Source: Fibrobacter succinogenes | GTDB lineage: Bacteria; Fibrobacterota; Fibrobacteria; Fibrobacterales; Fibrobacteraceae | DNA length: 64,000 nt | Direction: 5' to 3' | Assembly: GCA_902800345.1 (NCBI GenBank) | Contig: CADCDO010000002.1 | Coordinates: forward strand, 1 to 64,000 | Shown: piece after piece, positions 26,256 through 35,731 of the stretch | Numbering within the stretch: position 1 is the first letter of the stretch | Layout of the letters: each line of letters opens with the position of its first letter | Notes under the pieces: generated by a model | Database searches by the model: none | The model's input: only the letters and a program-made list of their open reading frames with translations | Told to the model about the DNA's origin: nothing | Made by a program: the position numbers and the translations under genes

Positions 26256-29200
26256 TCAGCGACGGATTCTCGGAATTTCCTTCTGGATGAGGAGCTTTTC
26301 GATCGGGGCAAAGTCTTCGTGAGGCTTGATGGCTTCCCTGTAGAGTACATCGGCAAGCGTCGGGTTGTGTGCGAGGAACGCGACAAGAATCGCATTGCGC
26401 AAGAAGAATTCATCCATCGCGGCGACTTCGTACTTCTCATAGAAATTTGCAACGTAGAACGCGGCAAGTTTATAATCCTTTGCACGCGCCGCTTCCATGA
26501 TATTGAATTCATCCACGAACGATTCCGGCAACACGCCAGCCTTCACAAGGTTGCGCATTTTTACATAGACCTTGTTCGTATCACGAGCCTCCATCGGAAC
26601 GCCACGCATCCATTCCACGTATTCCATGCGGAACTTTTTCCATTCCGGCGAAGACTCAGAGACCTTGAATTTCGGACGCACAAGGCTATCCACCGCCGTC
26701 GCAGAATCAGCGACATTTGCAGGAGCGACAGACAAAGAATCATCGACCTTAGCAGAATCGTTGCCGTTCACAGCGAGCATCGCCGAGATGCCTTCGAAAA
26801 TTTTCATGCGTTTTTCGACTTCCTTCATGTATGCGAGCAACGCACGTTCGCGATACTTGTCCGTACCCGCCTTGAGCATGGACTGCACCTTCATCGGACG
26901 ACGCAATGCATAATCTGCCGAGTTCAAATATTCCGGCCAGCAAATTTCGCAACTGTCGAACACCTGCACAATACGCGCGTTCGAATGCACAAAGCGAGCC
27001 TCTTCCGCCTTGTTATCGACCATCGGGATAAACGTACTGTTCGGTTCCACGCCATCCAAGAGCGACTTCACCATCTTCGACGTAAAGAGAAAATTCTGTT
27101 CGCCAAAGAAATCCGGGTCACGGTGGATGCGCTTGAATTCCTTCACGAGTTCGGGATCCGTATGGAACCTGCCAATCGCCGTCTGCATCACCGGTTCGTC
27201 ACTAGCCACAATGATGATGTCCGGTTCCTCGGGCGCCTTGTACAAACTCACGTACGGGAACGCCACATCGAGAGCCTTCAAGATGTTGAGGAACAGCAAG
27301 TCGTTGAATTCATATGTCTGGATCCATTGCACCCAAAGTCCGCCCGGTTTCATATAGCGGCGCATTTTCGTATAAAATTCATGGCTGAACAAACTGGCAA
27401 CACCGCTCACCCACGGATTACTCGGCACGCTGATCATCAAGTCATACTTGCGGCGATTCGTGAGGAAGAACGTCTGAGCGTCGTCAATGAAAATATGGAT
27501 GCGCGGGTCGTCGTAACCACGGGCGTTCCACGGATAAAATCCGCGAGCGAGGTTCATCATCTCTTCTTCGATTTCCACGCAGTCAAAATCGCGCACCAGC
27601 GGGTCTGCGAGCAAGTAATGCGCACCCATGCCACTGCCAAATCCGACCATCGCCGCATCGTAAGGCTTGTCCTTCATCGCCATCGGCATAAACGCAGTCG
27701 CCGCCTGCGTGAGTTCGTCGCCTTCAATCGGGCGTTCACGATTCTTGCTCATGCTCGCATCGGCCTTGCCGTTCGTCTTCACGTAATAATGCACGTCGGA
27801 TTCGTGGAAGCTGATCGTCGCCGTCTTGCCGTCACGCACGATAATCTTCTCATCCGGATGCAAATTCTTGAACGCGCGGAACGCACCCGACGTAATCATG
27901 TGCGGATCAAAATTCACAAAGAACGAAGGCAAAATCATAATCGCCGTCATCACGTAAAAGAGCACGCTATAGCGGAACTTTTTGCGATAAATGACGAGCA
28001 AAATAAAGCCAATCATAAAGTCGAGCACGGCAGCGAGCACAAGCGAACCCTTGAGTTGCAAAAGCGGCAACAGCAAAAGCCCACCGCCGGCAGAACCGAG
28101 AATCGAACCCACCGTATTCCAGCCATAGACCTTTCCAATCGGCGCTTCGCTCTTGAATGCACGAGTCAAAATCAACGTAATCAACGGAAGCGTCATGCCC
28201 GCAAAGAAACTCGTCGGCACCATCCAGAAAATCGAAAGCACATACTTGAAAATGCTCCAGCAAACGTAACCGTCATTCGTCGTATTGAAAATCTGGTTCG
28301 CAATGTTCATGCCTTCCCAGAACGGCTTGTAAAAGTACAGCGTGCAAAGCGCAAAGAAACCCATGAAAATCTGCGCGAGCGAAAGCACCACAAGCGAATC
28401 CTTCTTCAGTAACTTTCCGCTCACGGCGCTGCCAATGGCAAGGCCCAAAATAAACGCCGAAAGCATCTGGTCAAAGCTGTGGCTCGAAGAACCCATCAAC
28501 AGCGAGAGCAAACGGATCCAGACAATTTCATAGACAAACGAAGTAAGACCCGTAATCCCCGCAATCCAGAACCACATATTCTTCGGCGGCATCGGGAGTT
28601 TGTGTTCAGCCGCATAATCTTCGTTGAGCGGTTCCGCAGGCACATTCGCCGAGACTTGCCCACCTTTTTCTTCAAGTTCTTCTTCGTACGTCGAAGGCGT
28701 CGTATAACCGATAAAGCAGAACACCGCCGCCAGCAAGAAGTTGATCGAAGCAGCCACGCAAAGCGTCGCATGGTTGCCCAACACAGGAATCAACGTGTAA
28801 CTTGTGAACAAAATACCAATCGCACTACCGAGACTGTTCGTAAAGTAAAGCATCGGGAGCGAAACTTCGGCGCCGCTCTTTCGCATGAGCCCAGCCGCAA
28901 TGAACGGGAACGTCATGCCCACCGCAATCGCAATCGGGAGCGTCGAGCCTGTCGCCAAAACGACCTTCACGACTTCGGCACCGCGAGAGCTCAACCCCGC
29001 CACAAAATTCGAATCGTAAAAGTAATCCGTGAGCCAAATGTAAAGCGGATGATAAATAATTCCGCCGATGCCAATGCCAAGCTCCACCGCCGCATACCCA
29101 AGCAGCGGCCGCTTCACCTTCTCGACAAGTTTGCCTGCGACAAAACTGCCAATCGCAAGCCCGCCCATGTAAATGCAAAGCGTGAGCACCTGGCCGTAAC

Positions 29201-29303
29201 TAGAATGTCCGAGGAAGAGTTTAAGGTACCTGGCCCACGAACCTTCGTAAATGAGACCCGCAAAACCAGAAAGGGCAAAAAGCGCGTAAATGAGGATATT
29301 CAT
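26256..29303 (-). CDS. membrane protein fused to spermidine-synthase-like domain
   Basis: 1015 residues. The first 460 or so form about a dozen hydrophobic helices in two similar halves (GFAGLIYEGSWARYL and GLTSFVYEIVWIRLL), as in the family of membrane-bound spermidine-synthase-like proteins. The SpeE-like Rossmann domain follows with MVGFGSGMGAHYLL, the acidic VEIEEEM and DDAQTFF blocks and SNPWVSG. A Ser/Ala/Val-rich linker and a helical C-terminal part (about 790-1015) of unknown role complete it. Family members usually lack proven polyamine synthesis activity. The gene ends 18 bp from a bidirectional terminator. Confidence 0.85.
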   Translation of the reverse strand: MNILIYALFALSGFAGLIYEGSWARYLKLFLGHSSYGQVLTLCIYMGGLAIGSFVAGKLVEKVKRPLLGYAAVELGIGIGGIIYHPLYIWLTDYFYDSNFVAGLSSRGAEVVKVVLATGSTLPIAIAVGMTFPFIAAGLMRKSGAEVSLPMLYFTNSLGSAIGILFTSYTLIPVLGNHATLCVAASINFLLAAVFCFIGYTTPSTYEEELEEKGGQVSANVPAEPLNEDYAAEHKLPMPPKNMWFWIAGITGLTSFVYEIVWIRLLSLLMGSSSHSFDQMLSAFILGLAIGSAVSGKLLKKDSLVVLSLAQIFMGFFALCTLYFYKPFWEGMNIANQIFNTTNDGYVCWSIFKYVLSIFWMVPTSFFAGMTLPLITLILTRAFKSEAPIGKVYGWNTVGSILGSAGGGLLLLPLLQLKGSLVLAAVLDFMIGFILLVIYRKKFRYSVLFYVMTAIMILPSFFVNFDPHMITSGAFRAFKNLHPDEKIIVRDGKTATISFHESDVHYYVKTNGKADASMSKNRERPIEGDELTQAATAFMPMAMKDKPYDAAMVGFGSGMGAHYLLADPLVRDFDCVEIEEEMMNLARGFYPWNARGYDDPRIHIFIDDAQTFFLTNRRKYDLMISVPSNPWVSGVASLFSHEFYTKMRRYMKPGGLWVQWIQTYEFNDLLFLNILKALDVAFPYVSLYKAPEEPDIIIVASDEPVMQTAIGRFHTDPELVKEFKRIHRDPDFFGEQNFLFTSKMVKSLLDGVEPNSTFIPMVDNKAEEARFVHSNARIVQVFDSCEICWPEYLNSADYALRRPMKVQSMLKAGTDKYRERALLAYMKEVEKRMKIFEGISAMLAVNGNDSAKVDDSLSVAPANVADSATAVDSLVRPKFKVSESSPEWKKFRMEYVEWMRGVPMEARDTNKVYVKMRNLVKAGVLPESFVDEFNIMEAARAKDYKLAAFYVANFYEKYEVAAMDEFFLRNAILVAFLAHNPTLADVLYREAIKPHEDFAPIEKLLIQKEIPRIRR

Positions 29304-29929
29304 GGTGCAAATCTATACTAATTAAGGGGTTTTAAATTAGTCGGCGCCTCTTTTCCCTGTAATTTTTTGGAAATGTATAACTAAAAAGCCGCTTTGCATG
29401 ATGAATACGGGACAAAGCGAATAGCGGTCACTCCATTATTATATATTTCATGTGTTGAGTCATCCTGAGCGAAGCCCTGTCATTCTGGAGCCGTAGGCGA
29501 TAGAATCTGGCGAAGTCGAAAGGTCCAAGGGCAGTTACCTGCAAAAGGTTTATATGGCAAAAGTTGCAAATTTGATTGTGGAATATTATGACAATTTTGA
29601 TCCTGAAGGTCGTAGTCTAATTTCCCTTAAGAAAATTTACTGGCCAATGTAGGGCTTGTATTTGGATTTCCGTGTCAAAAAATGTTGTTAATTGCGAAGC
29701 GAAAAAAATAAAAAGATTTATTAAAGCTTATTCAACTCATTTTATTTCTCAGATAGATATGTTTCTTTCGCGACTTTCTATCGACTTGGATGATTAAAAA
29801 GACAAATATGAAATTATGTGGAATGATGCTTAAGGCGGATAAATCGAGATCGGGATTAATTGAAATGTATAATGTGGATGTTATTATTAGAATCATGGAT
29901 GATATAGTCAACAAAAAAGGATAATTCCT
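29304..29929. other. AT-rich gap with repeat block and decayed coding sequence
   Basis: No intact gene is supported. A GTCATCCTGAGCG-type repeat spans about 29459-29530. After it, a 31-residue ORF (29554-29649, MAKVANLIVEYY...) has AAGG five bases ahead of its start, and further plus-strand reading in two other frames gives peptide-like stretches (FISQIDMFLSRLSIDLDD; a 38-residue ORF at 29808-29924). Joining them needs at least two frameshifts and one stop, so I read this as a possible decayed gene, or small ORFs by chance. Confidence 0.35.
29459..29530. repeat. GTCATCCTGAGCG / GTCATTCTGGAGC repeat
   Basis: Two start-like words (GTCATCCTGAGCGAAG and GTCATTCTGGAGCCGTAG) follow each other, ending in GAAGTCGAAAGGTCCAAGG. 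It is the same family as 369-400 and 38137-38178. Confidence 0.7.
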
Positions 29930-30463
29930 ATGACCCCACAGCAATTCTCCAAAATTTTCTGGAAGCCGTATCTTCTGCTTGAAAAGGACTTCCTTGAAAC
30001 GGATGAGTTCGTAACGATTGACAAGAGCAACTTCAAGACGTTCTCCAGTCGTTATATATACCTGCAGCTCAATATCTGTAGCGAGATTGATTCCATTGCC
30101 GAGGAGTATTGCAAGGTTTTGGGGCGCAAGCCGAAGAACATTGTTGCGAAGGTCCGGGCTATTGTTACGAAGACTCCCCGAATAAAGAACGAACGCGCAA
30201 TTACGAAGTATCCGTACGAGGTGATAAAGCCGGCTCCGTTCCAGGCGTTCAGCGACAAGGAGGCTGCGGAATGGTGGCGCAATTACAACTTGGTCAAGCA
30301 CGCAAGAGCAGAAGAACCGTCCGATAGCATCCCGAACAGCCAACGGGCAAATTTGAAAAGCGTCCTGTGGGCTCTCGCCGCCCTCTACATCCTCTGCCAA
30401 AATCTCTACAAACTCCTTGGCGAATCCGACCTGCAACTGGAGCCGTCAAAGTTATTTGAATAA
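29930..30463 (+). CDS. HEPN-like protein of unknown function
   Basis: 177 residues, mostly helical by composition. A good ribosome binding site (AAAAAGGA, 29916-29921) precedes the ATG. Around residues 115-126 the sequence is WWRNYNLVKHAR: Arg 117 and His 124 have the Rx6H spacing within the Rx4-6H catalytic signature of HEPN ribonucleases, and the WW..YN.VKH context is one I associate with HEPN-like defence proteins. A hydrophobic helix lies near the C-terminus (VLWALAALYILC). The gene is in an AT-rich accessory patch. A terminator separates it from the Schlafen-like gene. RNase activity is inference. Confidence 0.6.
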   Translation: MTPQQFSKIFWKPYLLLEKDFLETDEFVTIDKSNFKTFSSRYIYLQLNICSEIDSIAEEYCKVLGRKPKNIVAKVRAIVTKTPRIKNERAITKYPYEVIKPAPFQAFSDKEAAEWWRNYNLVKHARAEEPSDSIPNSQRANLKSVLWALAALYILCQNLYKLLGESDLQLEPSKLFE

Positions 30464-30532
30464 ATTTTCTTGATTGTAAAATTTTCCAACAACCCTTGCC
30501 ACATCTGGCGATATTAGGTACATTAATGCTGC

Positions 30533-30570
30533 ACGTGGTTCTCTGTCAAATGGAGAACCGCGTCTTTTTT
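30533..30570 (+). terminator. terminator or attenuator between HEPN-like and Schlafen-like genes
   Basis: GGTTCTC pairs with GAGAACC (with weaker flanking pairs) and a run of T follows at about 30564-30570. It lies 70 bp after one gene and about 50 bp before the next start, so it may end the first transcript or attenuate the second. Confidence 0.65.
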
Positions 30571-30594
30571 ATTCTGGGATTTCGGAATAATGGG

Positions 30595-30620
30595 ACGCCT
30601 CAACTACACTATGGAGGCGT
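30595..30620 (+). promoter_or_regulatory. hairpin covering the ribosome binding site of the Schlafen-like gene
   Basis: ACGCCTC (30595-30601) pairs perfectly with GAGGCGT (30614-30620) around a 12-base loop. The right arm contains most of the GGAGG binding site (30613-30617), five bases before ATG 30622. Folding would hide the site and lower translation. Confidence 0.6.
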
Positions 30621-30621
30621 A

Positions 30622-31950
30622 ATGAACAACGAAAATCATCTTGTCGAATACAAGCGCGAATTGTCCGAAACCTTCGAACGCTCTGTAATCGCTTTTTTGA
30701 ATTCTACAGGCGGACACATCTATATTGGAGTCAATGACGACGGCTCTGTATATGGCGTTAAAGATATAGACCATGTGCAGCGTCAAGTTGCAGATAGAAT
30801 TTTGAACAATATCAAGCCGAATGCGATTGGGCTCTTTGAGGTCGTGGCGGAGGAAAAAGACGATAAAAATATCGTTCATGTGGCGATTTCTGGTGGTCCG
30901 GAAAAGCCGTATTACTTGAAAAAGGCGGGCATGACGCCCGAAGGTTGCTTTATGCGTGTGGGCAGTTCAGTCCATGGAATGAGCGAAAAGATAATTTTAG
31001 AGACATTTGCCTCTCGCGCAAAGATTTCTCTTGCTAGAATTCCGGCTCCGAGACAGGATCTGACTTTTAGCCAGCTGAAAATTTACTATGAAGAAAACAA
31101 AAAACCTTTGAACAGTCAATTTGCCAAGACGCTAGAATTGCTTACTCCCGACGGGAAATACAACTACAACGCTTATCTTCTTGCTGACGAAAATGGAGTG
31201 TCAATAAAGGTGGCACGGTACAAAGGTGCGGACAAATATAACCTTATTGAAAATGAGGAATTCGGCTATTGTAGCATTATTAAGGCTGTAAAATCGGTGC
31301 TCATGCGATTGAAGGTGGCAAACATCACTCATGCTCAAATTACTCCTATGGAACGTATCGAAAAGCCTTTGGTTGATCCGGTTGCCTTGCGCGAGGCGGT
31401 AATCAACGCTGTCGTCCATAATGATTACACGAAAGAGGTCCCGCCCTTGTTTGAGATTTTTTCTGACAGGATGGAAATAACGAACTACGGTGGGCTAGTG
31501 GAAGGTCTTTCAAGAGAAGACTTTTTCAATTGTTGCTCCATGCCGCGCAATCGTGAATTGATGCGTATTTTCCATGACTTGGATATGGTCGAACAGCTCG
31601 GGAGCGGCATGCGGCGTATTCTGCGTTCCTATGACGAGAAGGCGTTCTCGTTTACGGATCATTTCATGCGGACATCGTTCTATTTTGAAGGGCAAATGCG
31701 GTTGGGTGATAGGATAAATGATAGGATAAGTGATAGGATAAGTGATAGGATAAATCTTACGGAAACAGAATCGCTGATTTACGCAGAAATAAAACGGAAT
31801 CCCTCCATTACAGTTCCCCTACTTATGCATGAAACAGGTTATTCCGAGCCGACGATTAATAGAACTTTGAAAGCTCTACGAGAAAAATCGTGTATTGTTC
31901 GCGTTGGGGCTCGAAAGAACGGACGTTGGGAAATCTTGAAAGTTCTCTAG
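30622..31950 (+). CDS. Schlafen/AlbA_2 domain ATP-binding protein
   Basis: 442 residues from ATG 30622. The frame stays open upstream to a TTG at 30496, but that stretch covers a terminator. The N-terminal AlbA_2/Schlafen domain has the ENHLVEYKRELSE start and NSTGGHIYIGVNDDG block; a GHKL-type ATP-binding domain with REAVINAVVHNDYT follows near 250-300. A stretch of four DRI(N/S) repeats (about 363-378) leads to a C-terminal winged helix. COG2865-type proteins are proposed regulators or nucleic-acid-binding defence factors. Lower GC than its neighbours suggests acquisition by transfer. Confidence 0.85.
   Translation: MNNENHLVEYKRELSETFERSVIAFLNSTGGHIYIGVNDDGSVYGVKDIDHVQRQVADRILNNIKPNAIGLFEVVAEEKDDKNIVHVAISGGPEKPYYLKKAGMTPEGCFMRVGSSVHGMSEKIILETFASRAKISLARIPAPRQDLTFSQLKIYYEENKKPLNSQFAKTLELLTPDGKYNYNAYLLADENGVSIKVARYKGADKYNLIENEEFGYCSIIKAVKSVLMRLKVANITHAQITPMERIEKPLVDPVALREAVINAVVHNDYTKEVPPLFEIFSDRMEITNYGGLVEGLSREDFFNCCSMPRNRELMRIFHDLDMVEQLGSGMRRILRSYDEKAFSFTDHFMRTSFYFEGQMRLGDRINDRISDRISDRINLTETESLIYAEIKRNPSITVPLLMHETGYSEPTINRTLKALREKSCIVRVGARKNGRWEILKVL
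31708..31755 (+). repeat. four 12-bp tandem repeats coding DRIN/DRIS
   Basis: Four copies of GATAGGATAA(A/G)T in frame encode DRIN-DRIS-DRIS-DRIN between the ATPase part and the winged helix. Slippage by one unit keeps the frame and changes linker length. Confidence 0.9.
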
Positions 31951-31979
31951 GAATATGTAATTTTGGGTATTATGGGTTC

Positions 31980-32004
31980 ATTGCTAGTGACAGCAATTCT
32001 AGCA
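31980..32004 (+). promoter_or_regulatory. two overlapping hairpins upstream of metH
   Basis: ATTGCT (31980-31985) pairs with AGCAAT (31992-31997), and TGCTAG (31982-31987) pairs with CTAGCA (31999-32004). The left arms overlap, so the two cannot form together. TTTTCT follows. It may be an attenuator for metH or the end of the Schlafen-like transcript. Confidence 0.4.
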
Positions 32005-32068
32005 TTTTCTATCTTTATGCATAAAAACAAATATACGCATAAATTCGAATTTTAAACACGGAATTAAA

Positions 32069-35000
32069 ATGACTCTTCGCGAAGCGTTCGAATCAAAGAT
32101 GATGCTGCTCGATGGCGGCATGGGCTCTGTTATCCAGACTTACGGGATCAAGGGCGCCAACAACGATATGCTCTCGATTGAAAAGCCCGAGATAATTCTC
32201 GACATCCAGCGCCGCTACGTGGATGCAGGCGTGGATTGCCTCACCACGAACACGTTCTCGAGCCAGCGCGTGAGCCAGCACGAATACCATCAGGAACACC
32301 GCATCGCGGAGATGAACCGTGCTTCCGTAAAGATTGCGAAGCAGGCCGCCGAGGAAGGCTTCAAGAAGTACGGTCGCAAGGTCTATATTTTGGGCGACGT
32401 CGGCCCGACAAGCAAGATGCTCTCCATGAGCGAAGACGTAAACGATCCAGCAAGCCGCGCCATCACATTCGACGAACTCGAAGATGCGTACTTGGAACAA
32501 ATTTCCGTGCTCATGGAAGAGGGCGTTGACGCCATCCTCATTGAAACGATTTTTGACACGTTGAACGCGAAAGCCGCTCTCAGCGCTTACAGCAAATCAA
32601 ACGAAGCCCGCATTGCAGCCGCCAAGGCCGCAGGCACTCCCGAAAACGAAATCAAGCCGATTGAAGTCATGCTTTCGATGACCGTGAGCGACGCCTCCGG
32701 CCGTACGCTTTCGGGTCAGACGGTCGAAGCATTTGCCGTGAGCGTGATGCACATGCACCCGCTTTCCATCGGCTTAAACTGTGGTCTCGGTGCAGATGGC
32801 ATGGTGCCGTACCTGCGCCGCATGGGAGCGATTGCGCCGTGTTACCTCAGCTGCCACCCGAACGCAGGGCTTCCAAACCAGTTCGGCGGTTACGACGACA
32901 CGCCCGAAGACATGGTGCGCCTGATGCGCGTTTATCTGGACGACATGCTCGTGAACATGATTGGCGGTTGCTGCGGTACGACTCCGGAACATATCGCCGC
33001 GATGCGCAAGATGCTTGACGCACTTCCCGCCGATTACGAACGACGCAAGCCAGCACCCAAGTACGTCACCAGCCCGCGCCTCCGCCTCGCGGGGCTCGAA
33101 CCGTTGTTCAGAGAACAGGTTCGCCCGAGCAACGGCGCCGACAGCTGCAATGCCGATGATTTCGTGAAGGTCGGCGAACGTTGCAACGTCGCGGGCTCCA
33201 AGAAGTTCCTGCGTCTCATCAACGAAAAGAATTACGAAGAAGCGCTCGACATCGCCCGTAAGCAGGTCGATGACGGTGCCGACGTCATTGACGTCAACAT
33301 GGACGATGGACTCCTCGATGCCACCGCCGAAATGCGCACATTCCTAAATCTACTCGCATCGGACCCGGCCATCAGCCGCGTGCCGATTATGGTGGACTCT
33401 TCCCGTTTCGAAGTCATTGAAGCAGGCCTCAAGTGCGCCCAGGGTAAATGCATCGTGAACTCCATCTCACTCAAGATGGGCGAACAGGCATTCATTGAAC
33501 ACGCACTTACCATAAAGCGCCTCGGTGCCGCCGTGATCGTGATGCTCTTTGACGAAGAAGGCCAGGCCACGAACTACGAACGCCGCGTACAAATTGCGTC
33601 CCGCGCTTACGACATCATGGTCAAAAAGCTCGGCTTCGACCCCTCCGACATTATTTACGACCCGAACGTTTTGACGGTCGCAACCGGCATGGCCGAGCAC
33701 AACGCTTACGCCATCGACTTTATCCGTGCTGTTCGCTGGATTATGGACAACCTCCCCGGCGTCCGCATCTCGGGTGGCCTTTCGAACCTTTCATTTGCTT
33801 TCCGCGGCAACAACTACTTGCGCGAAGCGATGCACACCACGTTCCTGCATTACGCGATTCCGAACGGCATGGGCATGGCCATTATGAACCCGAGCGCAAT
33901 TGTCGAATACAAGACGATTCCGCTGGAACTCCGCATGGCGATTACCGAAGTTATCTTCAATACAGAACCGGATGCCAGCGAAGCGCTCATCGAAATTGCA
34001 AGCCGCATGACAGCCGCAGCCGCAGCCGCCAAGGAAGCGGGCACCAAGTACGACCCGAAGGCGATTTTTGCCATGAGCACAGGCACAGGTACAAGTTCCG
34101 CGGACGCAGGTGAAAGCGCCGCCGACGCCAAGCCCACCACGCCCGAAGAACGTTTGCAAGAAGCGCTCCTCAAGGGAACTTCCACGACGCTTCAGCCCGA
34201 CCTAATGGAACTCATCAACCGCGGCGACAGCCCAGTCGGCATTATTTCCGGCCCGCTCATGGACGGCATGAACGAAGTAGGTCGCCGCTTCGGCGAAGGC
34301 AAGATGTTCTTGCCGCAAGTCGTCAAAACCGCTCGCACCATGAAAAAGGCCGTGGAAATTTTGCAGCCCTACATCGAAGCAGGCAAAGACGCGAACGCTT
34401 CGAGCCGCGGCAAAATCGTCATCGCCACCGTCAAGGGCGACGTGCACGATATCGGCAAGAACATCGTCTCCGTGATTATGGCTTGTAACGGCTACGAAAT
34501 GGTGGACCTCGGCGTGATGGTTCCCGAAGATGTGATTGTCAAGGCCGCCATTGAGAACAAAGCAGATATCTTGAGCCTTTCCGGTCTCATTACGCCATCG
34601 CTTGAAGAAATGTGCACCGTCGCGAAGGCCATGCAAGCCGCCGGCCAACGCATCCCGATTATCGTCGGTGGCGCAACGACCTCGCCCACGCATACCGCCG
34701 TAAAGATTGCCCCGTGCTACGACGGTCCTGTTTTCCACGTGCGCGATGCCGCAAGCAATCCGGGCCTCGTACAAAAGTTACTCGACCCCGCGACAAGCGA
34801 ACAAACGATTCAGGAAAACCGCGAAGAACAGCAGCGCATCCGCGATAAACAAAACGGCATCAAGACCGAAGCCGCTAACGCCATGGCCGCAGCAGCCTCG
34901 ACACCCGAAGAACGCCGCTTCAAATGCGACTGGAGCAAATACCAGCCGATACAGCCGCCGTTCATGGGCGAAAGCAAACTTCCGCCGATTCCTATCGAAA

Positions 35001-35722
35001 AAATTATCCCGCTCATCAGCTGGGAATACTTCTTCTTCACATGGAAAATCAAGCCCGCCGAAGAAGAAGCCAAAAAGCTCAAGGCAGACGCCGAAGCGCT
35101 CATCAAGTCGCTCACAAAGCCCGAATACGCACTCCGCGCCGTTCAGGCGTTCTATCCTGCTGCCGGTACCGAAAAATCCGTCATCTTCAACACGGGCCGC
35201 ACAGGCACCGCCGAAGACCTCGTCGAAGTCTCGACCGCACGCCAGCAGAATCCCGAAGGCACATGCCTTGCGCTCTGCGACTACGTCGCTCCGGCAAACG
35301 CGAACACAGCAAGCGTTTTCGCCTCCCCCGCAGGCAAGGACGTGTTCCGCGATATCGTCGGTGCATTCGCCGTGACCATGAGCGAAACATTCGTCAAGCG
35401 TTTAGAAAAGCTGAAAGCCGAACAGGGCGGCAGTGATTACGACGTTCTCCTCATGCAGACTGTCGCCGACCGTCTCGCCGAAGCAGGCGCCGAATACTTG
35501 AGCAAGGAACTCGACCGCAACAATGGTTGGAAGGGCATCCGCCCGGCCGTCGGTTACCCCGTGCTCCCGAACATCAAGGAAATCTTCAACATCGCGAAAC
35601 TCATCGACTTTGGCAGCGTAGGCATCAGCCTCACCGAAAATGGCGCCATGTACCCGCAAGCCTCCGTAAGCGGCCTCTACATCAGCCACCCCGAAATCGA
35701 TTACTTCAATGTGAAAGTGTAA
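32069..35722 (+). CDS. metH: cobalamin-dependent methionine synthase
   Basis: 1217 residues, full length for MetH, with all modules. The homocysteine domain has zinc ligands Cys 238, Cys 301 and Cys 302 (NCGLGAD and IGGCCGT). The pterin domain has GERCNVAGSKKF and DVNMDDG. The B12 cap and Rossmann domain has DVHDIGKNIV with the cobalt-ligating His 793. The AdoMet reactivation domain ends near SVSGLYISHPEIDYF. It methylates homocysteine using methyl-tetrahydrofolate. An Ala/Ser/Thr-rich insertion near 660-690 precedes the cap and is longer than usual. The 118 bp leader is too short for a standard cobalamin riboswitch. Confidence 0.97.
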   Translation: MTLREAFESKMMLLDGGMGSVIQTYGIKGANNDMLSIEKPEIILDIQRRYVDAGVDCLTTNTFSSQRVSQHEYHQEHRIAEMNRASVKIAKQAAEEGFKKYGRKVYILGDVGPTSKMLSMSEDVNDPASRAITFDELEDAYLEQISVLMEEGVDAILIETIFDTLNAKAALSAYSKSNEARIAAAKAAGTPENEIKPIEVMLSMTVSDASGRTLSGQTVEAFAVSVMHMHPLSIGLNCGLGADGMVPYLRRMGAIAPCYLSCHPNAGLPNQFGGYDDTPEDMVRLMRVYLDDMLVNMIGGCCGTTPEHIAAMRKMLDALPADYERRKPAPKYVTSPRLRLAGLEPLFREQVRPSNGADSCNADDFVKVGERCNVAGSKKFLRLINEKNYEEALDIARKQVDDGADVIDVNMDDGLLDATAEMRTFLNLLASDPAISRVPIMVDSSRFEVIEAGLKCAQGKCIVNSISLKMGEQAFIEHALTIKRLGAAVIVMLFDEEGQATNYERRVQIASRAYDIMVKKLGFDPSDIIYDPNVLTVATGMAEHNAYAIDFIRAVRWIMDNLPGVRISGGLSNLSFAFRGNNYLREAMHTTFLHYAIPNGMGMAIMNPSAIVEYKTIPLELRMAITEVIFNTEPDASEALIEIASRMTAAAAAAKEAGTKYDPKAIFAMSTGTGTSSADAGESAADAKPTTPEERLQEALLKGTSTTLQPDLMELINRGDSPVGIISGPLMDGMNEVGRRFGEGKMFLPQVVKTARTMKKAVEILQPYIEAGKDANASSRGKIVIATVKGDVHDIGKNIVSVIMACNGYEMVDLGVMVPEDVIVKAAIENKADILSLSGLITPSLEEMCTVAKAMQAAGQRIPIIVGGATTSPTHTAVKIAPCYDGPVFHVRDAASNPGLVQKLLDPATSEQTIQENREEQQRIRDKQNGIKTEAANAMAAAASTPEERRFKCDWSKYQPIQPPFMGESKLPPIPIEKIIPLISWEYFFFTWKIKPAEEEAKKLKADAEALIKSLTKPEYALRAVQAFYPAAGTEKSVIFNTGRTGTAEDLVEVSTARQQNPEGTCLALCDYVAPANANTASVFASPAGKDVFRDIVGAFAVTMSETFVKRLEKLKAEQGGSDYDVLLMQTVADRLAEAGAEYLSKELDRNNGWKGIRPAVGYPVLPNIKEIFNIAKLIDFGSVGISLTENGAMYPQASVSGLYISHPEIDYFNVKV

Positions 35723-35731
35723 AACAACGTC

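Noticed and set aside
26319-28412. 697-residue Arg/His-rich plus-strand ORF
   Set aside because: Antisense to the transporter/SpeE-like gene, with composition of a shadow frame.
31708-31755. CRISPR-like short repeats
   Set aside because: Twelve-base units without spacers, in frame within a gene.
31951-32068. cobalamin riboswitch ahead of metH
   Set aside because: The space is about 118 bp and no B12-box-like conserved core is visible.
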